Source of the DNA: Halobacillus dabanensis | Lineage (GTDB): Bacteria > Bacillota > Bacilli > Bacillales > Halobacillaceae | Length of the DNA: 64,000 nt | Direction of reading: 5' to 3' | NCBI RefSeq assembly: GCF_900114165.1 | Contig: NZ_FOSB01000005.1 | Location: forward strand, 1-64,000 | Shown: positions 24,981 through 33,291 of the stretch, piece after piece | Layout of the letters: the number at the start of each line of letters is the position of its first letter | Position numbering within the stretch: the stretch's first letter is position 1 | Translations under genes and position numbers: made by a program | Notes under the pieces: model-generated | Databases searched by the model: none | What the model was told of the DNA's origin: nothing | Seen by the model: the letters and a program-made list of their open reading frames with translations, nothing else

Positions 24981-25026
24981 TTTAGCTGGTTGATCAAACA
25001 AACGAATTCAAAGGAGGACCTTTGGA

Positions 25027-25917
25027 ATGAAAAATAAAGTATTGTTAACATCTGCCGTCACAGGGGCGGGAGATACAATGAAGAAAAATCCACACGTGCC
25101 TGTCACGCCGAAAGAAATTGCGGAGTCTGCGATTGAGTCGGCAAAGGCGGGAGCGACAGTTGCTCACGTTCACGCACGGGACCCTAAAACAGGTGCTATC
25201 AGTCACAATGTGGAGCACTACCGGGAAATCGTCGATCGCATTCGTGAATCAGAGACAGATGTCATCATTAATATTACCTCTGGAGGTGGCGGTGATTTTA
25301 TCCCGAGTTTGAATACACCTGCAGCAGGAGGGGACGGTACCGATATCCAAACACCAAGAGAACGTCACGAACCGGTAGGAGAATTGCTTCCGGAAATGTG
25401 CACTCTCGACTGCGGAAGTACGAATTTCGGCAACATGATTTATATGAGCCCGACAGACTGGCTGCGCGACCAGGCGAAAATGATTCAAGAAAGTGGTGTG
25501 AAGCCAGAGCTTGAATGTTTCGATACCGGTCACATCCGTTTTGCCAATCAATTGGTGGAAGAAGGGCTGATCGATGGCGATCCGATGTTCCAATTTTGCC
25601 TTGGGATTCCGTGGGGAGCAGCGGCTGATGCGGAAACGATGATCTATATGAAAAATCGTATTCCGGAAAATGCCCACTGGTCGGCATTCGGCATCGGTCG
25701 TATGCAAATGCCGATGGCTTCTCAAGCAGCGATGCTCGGCGGTAATGTCCGTGTCGGTTTGGAAGATAACATCTATCTTTCTAAAGGCGTTGTCGCGAAA
25801 AATGAACAGCTTGTCGATAAAGCTGTCACGATGCTTAGCGGATTGGACCTTGAGCCGATGACGCCACAAGAAGCACGTCAATATCTCAACTTAAGAAATC
25901 CACACGGAGGGAAGTAA
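25027..25917 (+). CDS. Dehydrocarnitine cleavage enzyme (BKACE family)
   Basis: A 296-residue beta-keto acid cleavage enzyme (DUF849). The zinc site is in ATVAHVHARDPKTG (His-x-His near residue 45), and INITSGGGGDF and LECFDTGH complete the active site. In carnitine users, BKACE converts dehydrocarnitine and acetyl-CoA to betainyl-CoA and acetoacetate. It is first in an operon followed 4 bases later by carnitine dehydrogenase and then a thioesterase, which fixes the substrate far better than sequence alone. ATG 25027 follows AAAGGAGGACC. The second ATG, at 25078, is inside the conserved domain. Confidence 0.93.
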   Translation: MKNKVLLTSAVTGAGDTMKKNPHVPVTPKEIAESAIESAKAGATVAHVHARDPKTGAISHNVEHYREIVDRIRESETDVIINITSGGGGDFIPSLNTPAAGGDGTDIQTPRERHEPVGELLPEMCTLDCGSTNFGNMIYMSPTDWLRDQAKMIQESGVKPELECFDTGHIRFANQLVEEGLIDGDPMFQFCLGIPWGAAADAETMIYMKNRIPENAHWSAFGIGRMQMPMASQAAMLGGNVRVGLEDNIYLSKGVVAKNEQLVDKAVTMLSGLDLEPMTPQEARQYLNLRNPHGGK

Positions 25918-25921
25918 TTAT

Positions 25922-26875
25922 ATGTCAGTACAAAAAGTTGCCGTCGTCGGCACAGGTGTAATCGGAAATGGCTGGATTGTCCGCATGCTGGCCCAAGGCT
26001 ATGATGTCATTGCGACAGATCCAGCAGAAGGAGCGGAAGAACGGATGCGCCAAGCGGTCGATCAATCGTGGCCGTATGTGGAAGCTCTTGGACTTGCAGA
26101 AGGTGCTTCTAAAGACCGTTTAACATTTGAAAAAGAATTGGCGGTTGCGGTGAAAGACGCTGATTTTATTCAGGAGAATGTACCAGAAGTAGAAGAATTG
26201 AAGCAGACCGTTTTGCAAAACATTGATCAGCATGCAAAATCTGATGCGTTGATCGGCTCCAGTACTTCTGGAATCATGCCATCAGAACTGCAGGCAAACT
26301 TGCAGCATCCCGAGCGTTTCGTTGTCGCACACCCGTTCCACCCGGTGTATATCTTGCCGCTCGTGGAAGTTGTTGCAGGAAAACAGACAACAACAGAGAA
26401 CGTAGACAAAGCGAAGGCTTTTTATGAAAGCTTGAATATGAGTGTGCTATTGGTCCGTCATGAAATTGAAGGTCACATTGCCGATCGTTTAATCGAAGCG
26501 ATTTGGAGAGAGTCTCTTCATATCGTCAATGAAGGAATCGCAACGACAGAAGAAGTAGACAAAGCGTTCACACACGGAGCAGGGTTGCGCTACGCACAGT
26601 ACGGACCTTTCCTTACGTTCCACCTGGCAGGGGGCGAAGGAGGCATGCGCCATATGCTGAAACAGTTCGGACCAGCCTTGAAAAAACCATGGACGAAGCT
26701 TGAAGCACCGGAATTAACGGACGAGCTATATAATAAGGTAGTTTCTGGCTGTGAACATCAAGCGAATGGCATGTCGATGGCTGAGCTCGACCAAAATCGT
26801 AATGAATTTTTGATTCGTCTGTACGATCTAGTCCAGGAATATTGGCCACAGGAAACAGAAAAAGCGAAAGTATAA
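25922..26875 (+). CDS. lcdH: L-carnitine dehydrogenase
   Basis: A 317-residue member of the 3-hydroxyacyl-CoA dehydrogenase superfamily. The N-terminal Rossmann motif is VAVVGTGVIGNGW (residues about 6-18), and SSTSGIMPSEL plus HPFHPVYILPLVEVV form the hydroxy-acid dehydrogenase active site (catalytic His in HPFHP with the upstream Ser/Glu). RHEIEGHIADRLIEAIWRE opens the helical C-terminal domain. It oxidises L-carnitine to 3-dehydrocarnitine with NAD. In Pseudomonas this enzyme is CdhA, and other bacteria carry it fused to the thioesterase; here the two are separate. Start ATG 25922 is 4 bases after the BKACE stop, behind GGAGGGAAG. Confidence 0.94.
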   Translation: MSVQKVAVVGTGVIGNGWIVRMLAQGYDVIATDPAEGAEERMRQAVDQSWPYVEALGLAEGASKDRLTFEKELAVAVKDADFIQENVPEVEELKQTVLQNIDQHAKSDALIGSSTSGIMPSELQANLQHPERFVVAHPFHPVYILPLVEVVAGKQTTTENVDKAKAFYESLNMSVLLVRHEIEGHIADRLIEAIWRESLHIVNEGIATTEEVDKAFTHGAGLRYAQYGPFLTFHLAGGEGGMRHMLKQFGPALKKPWTKLEAPELTDELYNKVVSGCEHQANGMSMAELDQNRNEFLIRLYDLVQEYWPQETEKAKV

Positions 26876-26888
26876 AGGAGGAGTTCTC

Positions 26889-27359
26889 GTGGAATCATCC
26901 TTTTCTTACAAACAAACCGTGCCATCCGAGTGGGTGGATTACAACGGGCACATGAATGATGCGGAATATAACCGTGCGTTCAGTCTCGCTACCGATGCGT
27001 TCATCGATCACATCGGATTGGATGCCAAAGGTCGTGAACAGTATCAGTACACGATTTTCACCCTAGAGACGCATACGTGTTACTTGAAGGAAATGCATGA
27101 AGGGAAGGAATTCGAAGTGGTTGCTCGTGTTTTTGATTATGATGCCAAGCGGATCCATCTGTTCCTGACGATGTACAATGCTGATGGAGAGGTTGTCTCT
27201 ACTCTTGAAGAAATGCTGATGGGCATGGACCAAGACGAGGGACGTCCGGCACCTTTTCCAGATTTAGTAGCGGAGAAAGTGGAAGCGGAATATAAAGTGA
27301 ACGCTGGTGAAGACACACCGAAGCAAGTCGGCCGCACCATCGGCATCCGCAGGAAGTAA
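26889..27359 (+). CDS. Betainyl-CoA thioesterase (4HBT hotdog fold)
   Basis: A 156-residue hotdog-fold thioesterase. VDYNGHMNDAEYNRAFSLATDAF near residue 18 is the 4-hydroxybenzoyl-CoA thioesterase signature (D-x-x-G-H-x-N). It starts with GTG 26889 behind AAAGGAGGAG, 13 bases after the dehydrogenase stop. In carnitine catabolism the third step hydrolyses betainyl-CoA to glycine betaine and CoA, and this protein fits the corresponding CdhB role. Glycine betaine is itself an osmoprotectant, so in a halophile the pathway doubles as osmolyte supply. It ends the operon before a strong terminator. Confidence 0.9.
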   Translation: MESSFSYKQTVPSEWVDYNGHMNDAEYNRAFSLATDAFIDHIGLDAKGREQYQYTIFTLETHTCYLKEMHEGKEFEVVARVFDYDAKRIHLFLTMYNADGEVVSTLEEMLMGMDQDEGRPAPFPDLVAEKVEAEYKVNAGEDTPKQVGRTIGIRRK

Positions 27360-27383
27360 TAAGGAATTGTAATGGTAAAATAT

Positions 27384-27431
27384 GTAAGACCTGGTCACCC
27401 AGAATCTGGGTGACCAGGTCTTACTTTTTTT
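27384..27431 (+). terminator. Terminator of the carnitine operon
   Basis: An 18-bp perfect stem (GTAAGACCTGGTCACCCA with its complement) has a 5-base loop and is followed by TTTTTTT. The GTAAGACCTGGTCA arm recurs in the larger inverted repeat at 28185-28249. Confidence 0.95.
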
Positions 27432-27526
27432 GGGTGTTAAAATGTTATTCATTGTATTTTTTAGCCTTAGTAGTAAGCTTGGGGGTATGGAGTGGGATCT
27501 TCCAGCAATTATTAGGAGGTTTTTTT

Positions 27527-27967
27527 ATGAAAGCCCGACAAGTGAATAAAACATTCAAGATTGTTGGCATTAATGGACATGGCGCTTTTGCTGATTTTTC
27601 AACAGAAGTCCCCGATTTCGCCAGGCAGCTTTTGCTTCGTACGAGAGAAATGGAAGACCATACCAATGGTGAAATTGCTTTGTTTGAACCAAAGAAAGGT
27701 GAAAATCATCTGGAAGGTGACTATTATGTAGGAATTGTGGTCCATGATAAGCCTCGTTATATCCCTAGAGGTATGGAGTATATGGAAGTTTCTCGTTCTT
27801 ACACATCCATAAGAGGTCCGATAGCAGATATTAATTCCCTTTATAAGGAGCTTGCTGATTGGACAGAGAAGGAAGAATATTCTCGGGACTTTGCTTCTTA
27901 TATAATAGAAACGTATCATCCAACCGAACGAGGGGAAGAAGTAGAGGTTTTTCTTCCTATTGAATAG
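27527..27967 (+). CDS. GyrI-like effector-binding protein (short)
   Basis: A 146-residue protein beginning at ATG 27527 behind AGGAGG; a longer frame from 27410 runs through the terminator and is not used. FKIVGINGHGAFADFSTEVPDFARQLLLR and the closing EVEVFLPIE fit a GyrI-like ligand-binding fold, with a single small helix pair rather than the full double repeat. Like its counterpart at 10816 it lacks a DNA-binding domain. It is bracketed by two hairpins sharing GTAAGACCTGGTCA (27384 and 28185). Ligand unknown. Confidence 0.78.
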   Translation: MKARQVNKTFKIVGINGHGAFADFSTEVPDFARQLLLRTREMEDHTNGEIALFEPKKGENHLEGDYYVGIVVHDKPRYIPRGMEYMEVSRSYTSIRGPIADINSLYKELADWTEKEEYSRDFASYIIETYHPTERGEEVEVFLPIE

Positions 27968-28184
27968 GTGTAGATATTAAAGGGGAGTTTTATTCTCTTT
28001 TTTTATTTTTCTGATTCAATCATTTCATTCAAAGACAGGAAAACGAGGGATAATCATTTTGATTCCTTAAGAATATATTTTATGAACCAATCTACATCTT
28101 TTTTTAAAAGGGTTGTAGGTTGGTTTTTGTATGTATCACATTTATAAACCTCCACAGCATTTCTCAAAACCATTCCCGATCGAC

Positions 28185-28249
28185 ATGGTAAAAAAAGTAA
28201 GACCTGGTCAACCATATTTTGATTGACCAGGTCTTACTTTTTTTACCAT
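28185..28249. repeat. Perfect 27-bp inverted repeat (bidirectional terminator-like)
   Basis: ATGGTAAAAAAAGTAAGACC at 28185 begins a 27-base arm that pairs perfectly with 28223-28249, leaving an 11-base loop. Both ends carry an A or T run, so the transcript would form a terminator in either direction. No gene stop is close: the GyrI-like gene ends 217 bases earlier. The stretch 27970-28528 otherwise holds no gene, only the qox promoter region near its end. Confidence 0.9.
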
Positions 28250-28438
28250 ATTCGTCCGATTAACTCATCAATATGTCCAATTTTATTATTATTCATCCAA
28301 CTCGCTTTTGTACTAGTTTTTTGCCTAATTGTTAGTAATTTCCTTGAAAGCGTCTAACATTTGTCGAATTTATTAACAGTTCGTGAACGATGTATGACAA
28401 AGTTGTGAACTTGTGTTTGTATTTCTTCAAAATCTGAT

Positions 28439-28444
28439 ATAATC
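28439..28444 (+). promoter_or_regulatory. Likely -10 box of the qox promoter
   Basis: TATAAT sits in TGATATAATCA, 85 bases upstream of qoxA. The -35 is unclear; TTTGTA at 16 bases spacing is the best candidate. No regulator site was identified. Confidence 0.45.
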
Positions 28445-28528
28445 AGTCAAGCCCTGATACGTATAACAGCTCCTTGTATTCGAGTTTTATACTTATAATT
28501 TAATAGATTGATAGGAGGGTTCAGATTA

Positions 28529-29476
28529 ATGAAAGCTAAACATCTCCGAAATAGATGGTTAGGATTGTTGCCGCTCGGTTTGATTCTTTTCTTAAGCGGG
28601 TGCGGGCAACTGGAAATGACTGTGCTTGATCCAAAGGGACCAGTCGCAGAAAGTCAATATGACCTGATTGTATACTCGCTTTGGTTCATGTTAGGTATCA
28701 TTGTCGTCGTGTTTGCATTGTTTGCATACATGCTTATCAAGTACCGCGAGAACCGTCCGGGACGTAAAGAAAGTGATTATGATCCGAACTTGCACGGAAA
28801 TACAACGATCGAGGTCGTTTGGACGGTCATTCCGTTCATTATTGTTATTCTTTTATCGATTCCAACCGTTACGACTTTGTATGATTTGGAAAAACCGCCG
28901 GAACCTGAAGCAGGGGAAGAGGCGAAGGATCCACTTGTGGTTTATGCCACTACAGCGGATTGGAAATGGTTCTTCAGTTATCCGGAACAGGATATTGAAA
29001 CCGTCAACTACTTACACATACCGACAGATCGTCCGATTGAATTCCGTTTAACATCTGCTGATTCCATGTCAGCTCTGTGGATCCCGGCCCTTGGCGGTCA
29101 AAAGTACAACATGGCGGGTATGATGACGAAATTGTACCTCGAAGCCGATGAAGAAGGGACATACGATGGACGTAACTCGAACTTCAACGGAGAAGGCTTT
29201 GCAGCACAAACCTTCAAAGTACATGCCGAAAGTGAGGAAGAGTTCAACACTTGGGCAGAAGAAGTGAAGAACGAAGCTCCTGAGTTGACAGCGGAGCGTT
29301 ATGATGAACTGCTGCAGCCAGGATTGACGGACAAGGAGTCCTTCTCGAGCACACACTTGGAATACGTACAGCACCATACGAAGGAAGGTATGGGCTACGT
29401 AGTAGAGAATTACCGTGAACAATTCAAGAAGAAGCTTCATTTATATGAAATCGAAGAACAAGAAAGCTTCCAATAG
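28529..29476 (+). CDS. qoxA: Cytochrome aa3 quinol oxidase subunit II
   Basis: A 315-residue lipoprotein with a signal peptide (LLPLGLILFLSGCG; lipidation Cys in SGC), two membrane helices (about 45-68 and 90-115) and an extracellular cupredoxin domain. VLDPKGPVAESQ, NTTIEVVWTVIPFIIVI and ADWKWFFSYPEQDIETVNYL match QoxA. The CuA-binding Cys and His residues of cytochrome c oxidase are missing, so electrons come from menaquinol, not cytochrome c. NFNGEGFAAQTFKV is a QoxA hallmark. Start ATG 28529 follows AGGAGGG. First gene of qoxABCD. Confidence 0.95.
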   Translation: MKAKHLRNRWLGLLPLGLILFLSGCGQLEMTVLDPKGPVAESQYDLIVYSLWFMLGIIVVVFALFAYMLIKYRENRPGRKESDYDPNLHGNTTIEVVWTVIPFIIVILLSIPTVTTLYDLEKPPEPEAGEEAKDPLVVYATTADWKWFFSYPEQDIETVNYLHIPTDRPIEFRLTSADSMSALWIPALGGQKYNMAGMMTKLYLEADEEGTYDGRNSNFNGEGFAAQTFKVHAESEEEFNTWAEEVKNEAPELTAERYDELLQPGLTDKESFSSTHLEYVQHHTKEGMGYVVENYREQFKKKLHLYEIEEQESFQ

Positions 29477-29500
29477 AACGTTAAGAAAGCAGGTGAAGAC

Positions 29501-31444
29501 ATGCACATTACAGATATTTTAGTCACCGGTGAGCCTATCATTTATGGTGCAATGGTTTCCATGGCGCTAGTGGGCATCGCCCTCTTTTTCCTTTTGACGT
29601 ATTTCAAAAAGTGGGGATGGCTGTGGCGTGAATGGTTGACGACGGTTGACCATAAGAAAATCGGTGTGATGTATATATTAAGTGCCCTGCTCATGTTATT
29701 CCGTGGCGGCGTGGACGCTATGATGATGCGGGTGCAATTAGCATTTCCTGATCTGGGATTCCTGAACTCCCAGCACTATAATGAAATTTTCACAACCCAC
29801 GGTACGATCATGATCATTTTCATGGCGATGCCGTTCCTGATCGGTTTGATGAACATTATTGTTCCTTTACAAATCGGAGCGCGTGACTTTGCTTTTCCAT
29901 ATTTGAACGCATTAAGTTTCTGGTCGTTCTTCTTCGGAATGGCGCTTTTCAACATTTCCTTCGTTATCGGAGGATCTCCGGATGCTGGTTGGACAAGTTA
30001 TACCCCACTATCCGGTGCAGCAATGAGTCCGGGACCAGGGCAGAACTTCTATCTTATGGGACTGCAACTATCCGGGATTGGTACCCTGGCAACAGGGATC
30101 AACTTGATGGTTACGATTTTGAAAATGCGTGCCCCTGGCATGAAGCTTTTCCATATGCCGATCTTCACATGGTCGACATTGGTCACTTGTTTCATCATCG
30201 TATTCGCGTTCCCGATTTTGACTGTAGCTCTTGCACTACTTACGATTGACCGTATTTTCGGTTCCCAGTTCTTCACTTTGACAGGAGAAGGGTTGCCGAT
30301 GATGTGGGCGAACCTCTTCTGGATGTGGGGACACCCGGAAGTTTATATTGTCATCCTTCCGGCATTCGGTATTTTCTCTGAAGTTATTGCTACTTTCGCG
30401 AAAAAACGTTTGTTCGGATATAATGTGATGGTTTGGTCGATGATCGTCATCGCATTGCTCAGTTTCTTAGTATGGGTGCACCACTTCTTTACGATGGGCG
30501 CCGGTGCTTTCGTCAACTCCGTATTCTCCATTTCGACTATGTTGATCGCCGTACCGACCGGAGTGAAGATATTCAACTGGCTGGCAACCTTATATAAATC
30601 GAAAATCGAGTTCACTGTACCGATGTTATGGTCACTGGCATTCATCCCGAGTTTCATTCTTGGTGGTGTCACAGGAGTCATGCTCGGTATGGCGGCTGCG
30701 GACTATCAGTTCCACAACTCGTACTTCCTGATCGCACACTTCCACTACGTGCTGATTGCTGGTACCGTATTTGCTTGTTTTGCAGGCCTTGTGTTCTGGT
30801 ATCCGAAAATGTTCGGTCACAAGATGAACGAACGTCTTGGTAAGTGGGCTTTCTGGTTGTTCTTCTTTGGCTTCCATGTCTGCTTCTTCCCGCAGTACTT
30901 CCTTGGACTTGATGGAATGCCGCGTCGTTTGTTCATTACAAACGTTGTCGAATGGCTGCCGTTGAACGTCATTTCTACGGTAGGAGCGTTCGGTATGGGA
31001 CTTGGTTTCATCGTATTCGTCTACAACGTTTACTACAGCTTCCGTTACAGTGAGCGTGAAACAACGGGCGACTCCTGGAACGGAAATGGACGTACGCTTG
31101 AGTGGGCGACAACGACACCAGTTCCTTATTACAACTTTGCAACAGTACCGTACGTGGATGAAATCGATCCATATGTCCGCATGAAAGAAGAAGGAAAAAC
31201 AACATTCGAAGAATCCAAAGTGAAGCCGATTCATATGCCGAGTTACACAGGTCAACCATTCATTATGATGGCTTTCCTTGGTCTGGCAAGCTTCGGACTT
31301 GTATTCGAATGGATGTATGTAGCGGTCTTCGGATTGCTCGGAGGCGTCGTTATGATGATCCGCCGTTCCTTCGACTATGATGACGGTTATTATGTACCGG
31401 TAGAAGAAATCAAACGCACCGAGAAAAAAGCGAGGGGGTTATGA
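29501..31444 (+). CDS. qoxB: Cytochrome aa3 quinol oxidase subunit I
   Basis: A 647-residue heme-copper oxidase catalytic subunit with about fourteen helices. Heme ligands and the Cu-B site are all visible: TTHGTIMIIFMAMPF (low-spin heme His), WGHPEVYIVILPAF (Cu-B His cross-linked to Tyr), WVHHFFTMGAG (two Cu-B His) and IAHFHYVLIAG (heme a3 and heme a). It reduces oxygen to water and pumps protons. Start ATG 29501 is 24 bases after qoxA. The subunit length agrees with QoxB (about 650 residues). Confidence 0.96.
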   Translation: MHITDILVTGEPIIYGAMVSMALVGIALFFLLTYFKKWGWLWREWLTTVDHKKIGVMYILSALLMLFRGGVDAMMMRVQLAFPDLGFLNSQHYNEIFTTHGTIMIIFMAMPFLIGLMNIIVPLQIGARDFAFPYLNALSFWSFFFGMALFNISFVIGGSPDAGWTSYTPLSGAAMSPGPGQNFYLMGLQLSGIGTLATGINLMVTILKMRAPGMKLFHMPIFTWSTLVTCFIIVFAFPILTVALALLTIDRIFGSQFFTLTGEGLPMMWANLFWMWGHPEVYIVILPAFGIFSEVIATFAKKRLFGYNVMVWSMIVIALLSFLVWVHHFFTMGAGAFVNSVFSISTMLIAVPTGVKIFNWLATLYKSKIEFTVPMLWSLAFIPSFILGGVTGVMLGMAAADYQFHNSYFLIAHFHYVLIAGTVFACFAGLVFWYPKMFGHKMNERLGKWAFWLFFFGFHVCFFPQYFLGLDGMPRRLFITNVVEWLPLNVISTVGAFGMGLGFIVFVYNVYYSFRYSERETTGDSWNGNGRTLEWATTTPVPYYNFATVPYVDEIDPYVRMKEEGKTTFEESKVKPIHMPSYTGQPFIMMAFLGLASFGLVFEWMYVAVFGLLGGVVMMIRRSFDYDDGYYVPVEEIKRTEKKARGL

Positions 31445-31445
31445 T

Positions 31446-32051
31446 ATGGCTGCAGAAGAACTGAAGACAGGGCCATTAGAGTATCGCACCCAAGAAGGTC
31501 AGATGGGCATCATGGGCTTTTGGATCTTCCTAGGCGCCGAGGTCGTCCTCTTTTCCACCTTGTTTGCGACCTATGCCGTACTGTTCGGACGTACTGCTGA
31601 TGCGCCGCATCCAGGTGAATTATTCGAGCCGGGCATCGTCCTCATCATGACTTTCTTGCTCCTTACAAGTAGTTTTACTTGTGGGCTGGCGATTCACGAA
31701 ATGCGCCGGGGTTCTGTGAAAGGCTTAACGATATGGATGGCTATTACCCTGGCATTAGGTTTAGGCTTCCTTGGTTTTGAAATATACGAGTTTGTACACT
31801 ATGCCCACGAAGGTGCTACGATTCAGTCCAGTGCCTTCTGGTCTGCATTCTTTATCCTGGCCGGTACCCACGGCTTGCACGTAACATTGGGAATCGGCTG
31901 GGCAATCCTGCTCTTGATCCAAATCAAGCAGCGTGGACTTACAAACGTCACTAGCCGTAAATTCTTTATTATCAGCTTATATTGGCACTTCCTTGATGTC
32001 ATTTGGATTTTCATCTTTACAAGTGTCTATCTGATTGGGATGGTGATTTAA
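31446..32051 (+). CDS. qoxC: Cytochrome aa3 quinol oxidase subunit III
   Basis: A 201-residue membrane protein with five helices, typical for COX3/QoxC. GIMGFWIFLGAEVVLFSTLFATYAVLF, RGSVKGLTIWMAITLALGLGFLGFEIYEF and LAGTHGLHVTLGIGWAIL carry the conserved acidic and His residues. The start, ATG 31446, is directly after the qoxB stop, with its ribosome site (GAGGGGG) inside the qoxB end. It helps assembly and stability of the oxidase. Confidence 0.95.
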   Translation: MAAEELKTGPLEYRTQEGQMGIMGFWIFLGAEVVLFSTLFATYAVLFGRTADAPHPGELFEPGIVLIMTFLLLTSSFTCGLAIHEMRRGSVKGLTIWMAITLALGLGFLGFEIYEFVHYAHEGATIQSSAFWSAFFILAGTHGLHVTLGIGWAILLLIQIKQRGLTNVTSRKFFIISLYWHFLDVIWIFIFTSVYLIGMVI

Positions 32052-32052
32052 T

Positions 32053-32427
32053 ATGGCCAATTCAAAAAAACGCGTCCCTATGAATCATGTCATTGGATTT
32101 GTCTTGTCATTAGTCATGACATTGGTTGCTGCATGGGCGGCTATCGGATCTGACTTACCTGTAACATGGATCATTATCGGAATCATGATACTTGCCTTGT
32201 TGCAGGCTGGTGTGCAATTGTTCATGTTCATGCACGTGACAGAAGCAGAAAGCGGAAATGGGCATGTCCCATGGAATATGATGTTCCACGGGTTTGCCCT
32301 GGCTGGAATCATTGTAGCAGGATCACTGTTCACGATGTCCTTCGGCTTTGACCACGATCATGGTGGAGGTGGCGGCGACCACCAGCAGCACGAAGAACAA
32401 GAACAACAAGACCATAGCGGTCACTAA
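32053..32427 (+). CDS. qoxD: Cytochrome aa3 quinol oxidase subunit IV
   Basis: A 124-residue protein with three helices: HVIGFVLSLVMTLVAAWAAIG, TWIIIGIMILALLQAGVQLFMFMHV and WNMMFHGFALAGIIVAGSLFTMSFG. It is the normal size for QoxD. Its last 25 residues (DHDHGGGGGDHQQHEEQ...HSGH) are His, Gly and Glu-rich, longer than a simple tail and potentially metal-binding. It stands one base after qoxC. Accessory, not catalytic. Confidence 0.93.
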   Translation: MANSKKRVPMNHVIGFVLSLVMTLVAAWAAIGSDLPVTWIIIGIMILALLQAGVQLFMFMHVTEAESGNGHVPWNMMFHGFALAGIIVAGSLFTMSFGFDHDHGGGGGDHQQHEEQEQQDHSGH

Positions 32428-32448
32428 AAACAAACGGGGGTTATAAGG

Positions 32449-32655
32449 ATGGAACAAAAACGAAACATGCCTATAGAGGCCGGCTGGCCATGGAAAGATT
32501 TAATCGGATTTATCCTTTGCATTGCATTGACGGCATTTGCCTTAGGTGGTGTCTTGTACTCTACTTATGACCCTAAGTTTGTTCTTATCATTCTGACAGG
32601 ACTGAGCTTCACCCAAGCGATGATCCAACTGGTTAAACTGCAACCGAAAGATTAA
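32449..32655 (+). CDS. Small two-helix membrane protein, QoxD paralogue
   Basis: A 68-residue protein with two helices (DLIGFILCIALTAFALGGVLY and FVLIILTGLSFTQAMIQLVKL), starting at ATG 32449 behind GGGGG, 21 bases after qoxD and before the operon terminator. Comparison with the first two helices of QoxD shows the same pattern IGF-x-L...LT...A...S...I(I)...L...QA...QL at matching spacing. It therefore looks like a shortened second copy of subunit IV, perhaps a fifth subunit of the oxidase. It is not part of the B. subtilis qox operon. Function inferred only from position and resemblance. Confidence 0.78.
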   Translation: MEQKRNMPIEAGWPWKDLIGFILCIALTAFALGGVLYSTYDPKFVLIILTGLSFTQAMIQLVKLQPKD

Positions 32656-32660
32656 AAAAA

Positions 32661-32702
32661 GAAACGCTTCTTTCCTAATTAGGAAAGGAGCGTTTCTTTT
32701 TC
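32661..32702. terminator. Bidirectional terminator between the qox operon and a convergent gene
   Basis: GAAACGCTTCTTTCCT pairs with AGGAAAGGAGCGTTTC around AATT, with T runs on both strands. It overlaps the last codons of the minus-strand gene at 32679. Confidence 0.93.
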
Positions 32703-32975
32703 TTTGTTCAAGCTTTCTTGATAAGCGGGACTTGCTTTTACTGTTGCCATGATGAACATCACCCAGGCGACATGTGCGCCGATCAGTCCTAAATAGAACA
32801 TCGACCATGTGATAGAGAACGCGCCGGGATTTGTGTAAATGGTGACCTGGAAAAAGTAGAGCCACATGCCGATAAGTAAAATCGATTGCACAACGGCTAA
32901 GGATGTTTTTTTAGTAATTAAAAATAGGAATGGAGCAACGGTAGCTAATAGTAAGAACATTACAATCATACCCAT
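32679..32975 (-). CDS. Small three-helix membrane protein of unknown function
   Basis: A 98-residue protein convergent with the qox operon. The start is set at 32975 (MGMIVMF), nine bases after AAGGAG; an upstream frame to 33038 has no site. Three helices are visible: MIVMFLLLATVAPFLFLI, LAVVQSILLIGMWLYFFQV and TWSMFYLGLIGAHVAWVMFIMATV, followed by a short hydrophilic tail ending KEKETLLS. I do not recognise a family. Upstream lies the family D repeat, so this is a single-gene unit. Confidence 0.75.
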   Translation of the reverse strand: MGMIVMFLLLATVAPFLFLITKKTSLAVVQSILLIGMWLYFFQVTIYTNPGAFSITWSMFYLGLIGAHVAWVMFIMATVKASPAYQESLNKEKETLLS

Positions 32976-33170
32976 GAAAATCATCTCCTTTTGGATGTTT
33001 CTTCCTTGAAAATGTTTTCTTTGATTATATTGTAACAAATAATTCTCACTTTGGACACAAAATGTTCATAATTAGGCTTACATTTTTAGATTTTCCTTTT
33101 TGCTGCCTTGTTAAACAATATTTTTCACTAAATAGAGCAGACCTGATTCCGAGATCTTTTTGTACTATAG

Positions 33171-33288
33171 GGGCTCCAGGAAACGGTTCGCTTTCCGTGG
33201 GCATGTGGTGAGCTTCCTCAGACTTCGTCTTCCGGGATCTCACCTATCATGTTCATCCCACAGGAGTCTCACCGTTTCCTTCCGCCCC
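33171..33288. repeat. Family D palindromic repeat (GGAAACGG...CCGTTTCC)
   Basis: A 118-bp element with nested inverted arms: GGGGC...GCCCC at the ends, GGAAACGG with CCGTTTCC inside, and GGTGAG with CTCACC further in. Only one copy is in this window, but the sequence type (GCTCCAGGAAACGGTTCGCTTTCC) is one I recognise as a frequent intergenic repeat in Bacillaceae. It lies between two divergent units. Confidence 0.75.
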
Positions 33289-33291
33289 TTT

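Noticed and set aside
25249-25881. 210-codon minus-strand frame opposite the BKACE gene
   Set aside because: It is antisense to a well-conserved enzyme and rich in His/Arg/Cys from the complementary codons; no ribosome site.
28508-29476. Cytochrome c oxidase subunit II (ctaC)
   Set aside because: The CuA ligands and C-terminal cytochrome c domain are absent, and NFNGEGFA is a QoxA feature; quinol oxidase is the better call.
30632-31255. 207-codon minus-strand frame opposite qoxB
   Set aside because: Antisense shadow of a conserved subunit; composition is typical of complementary-strand translation.
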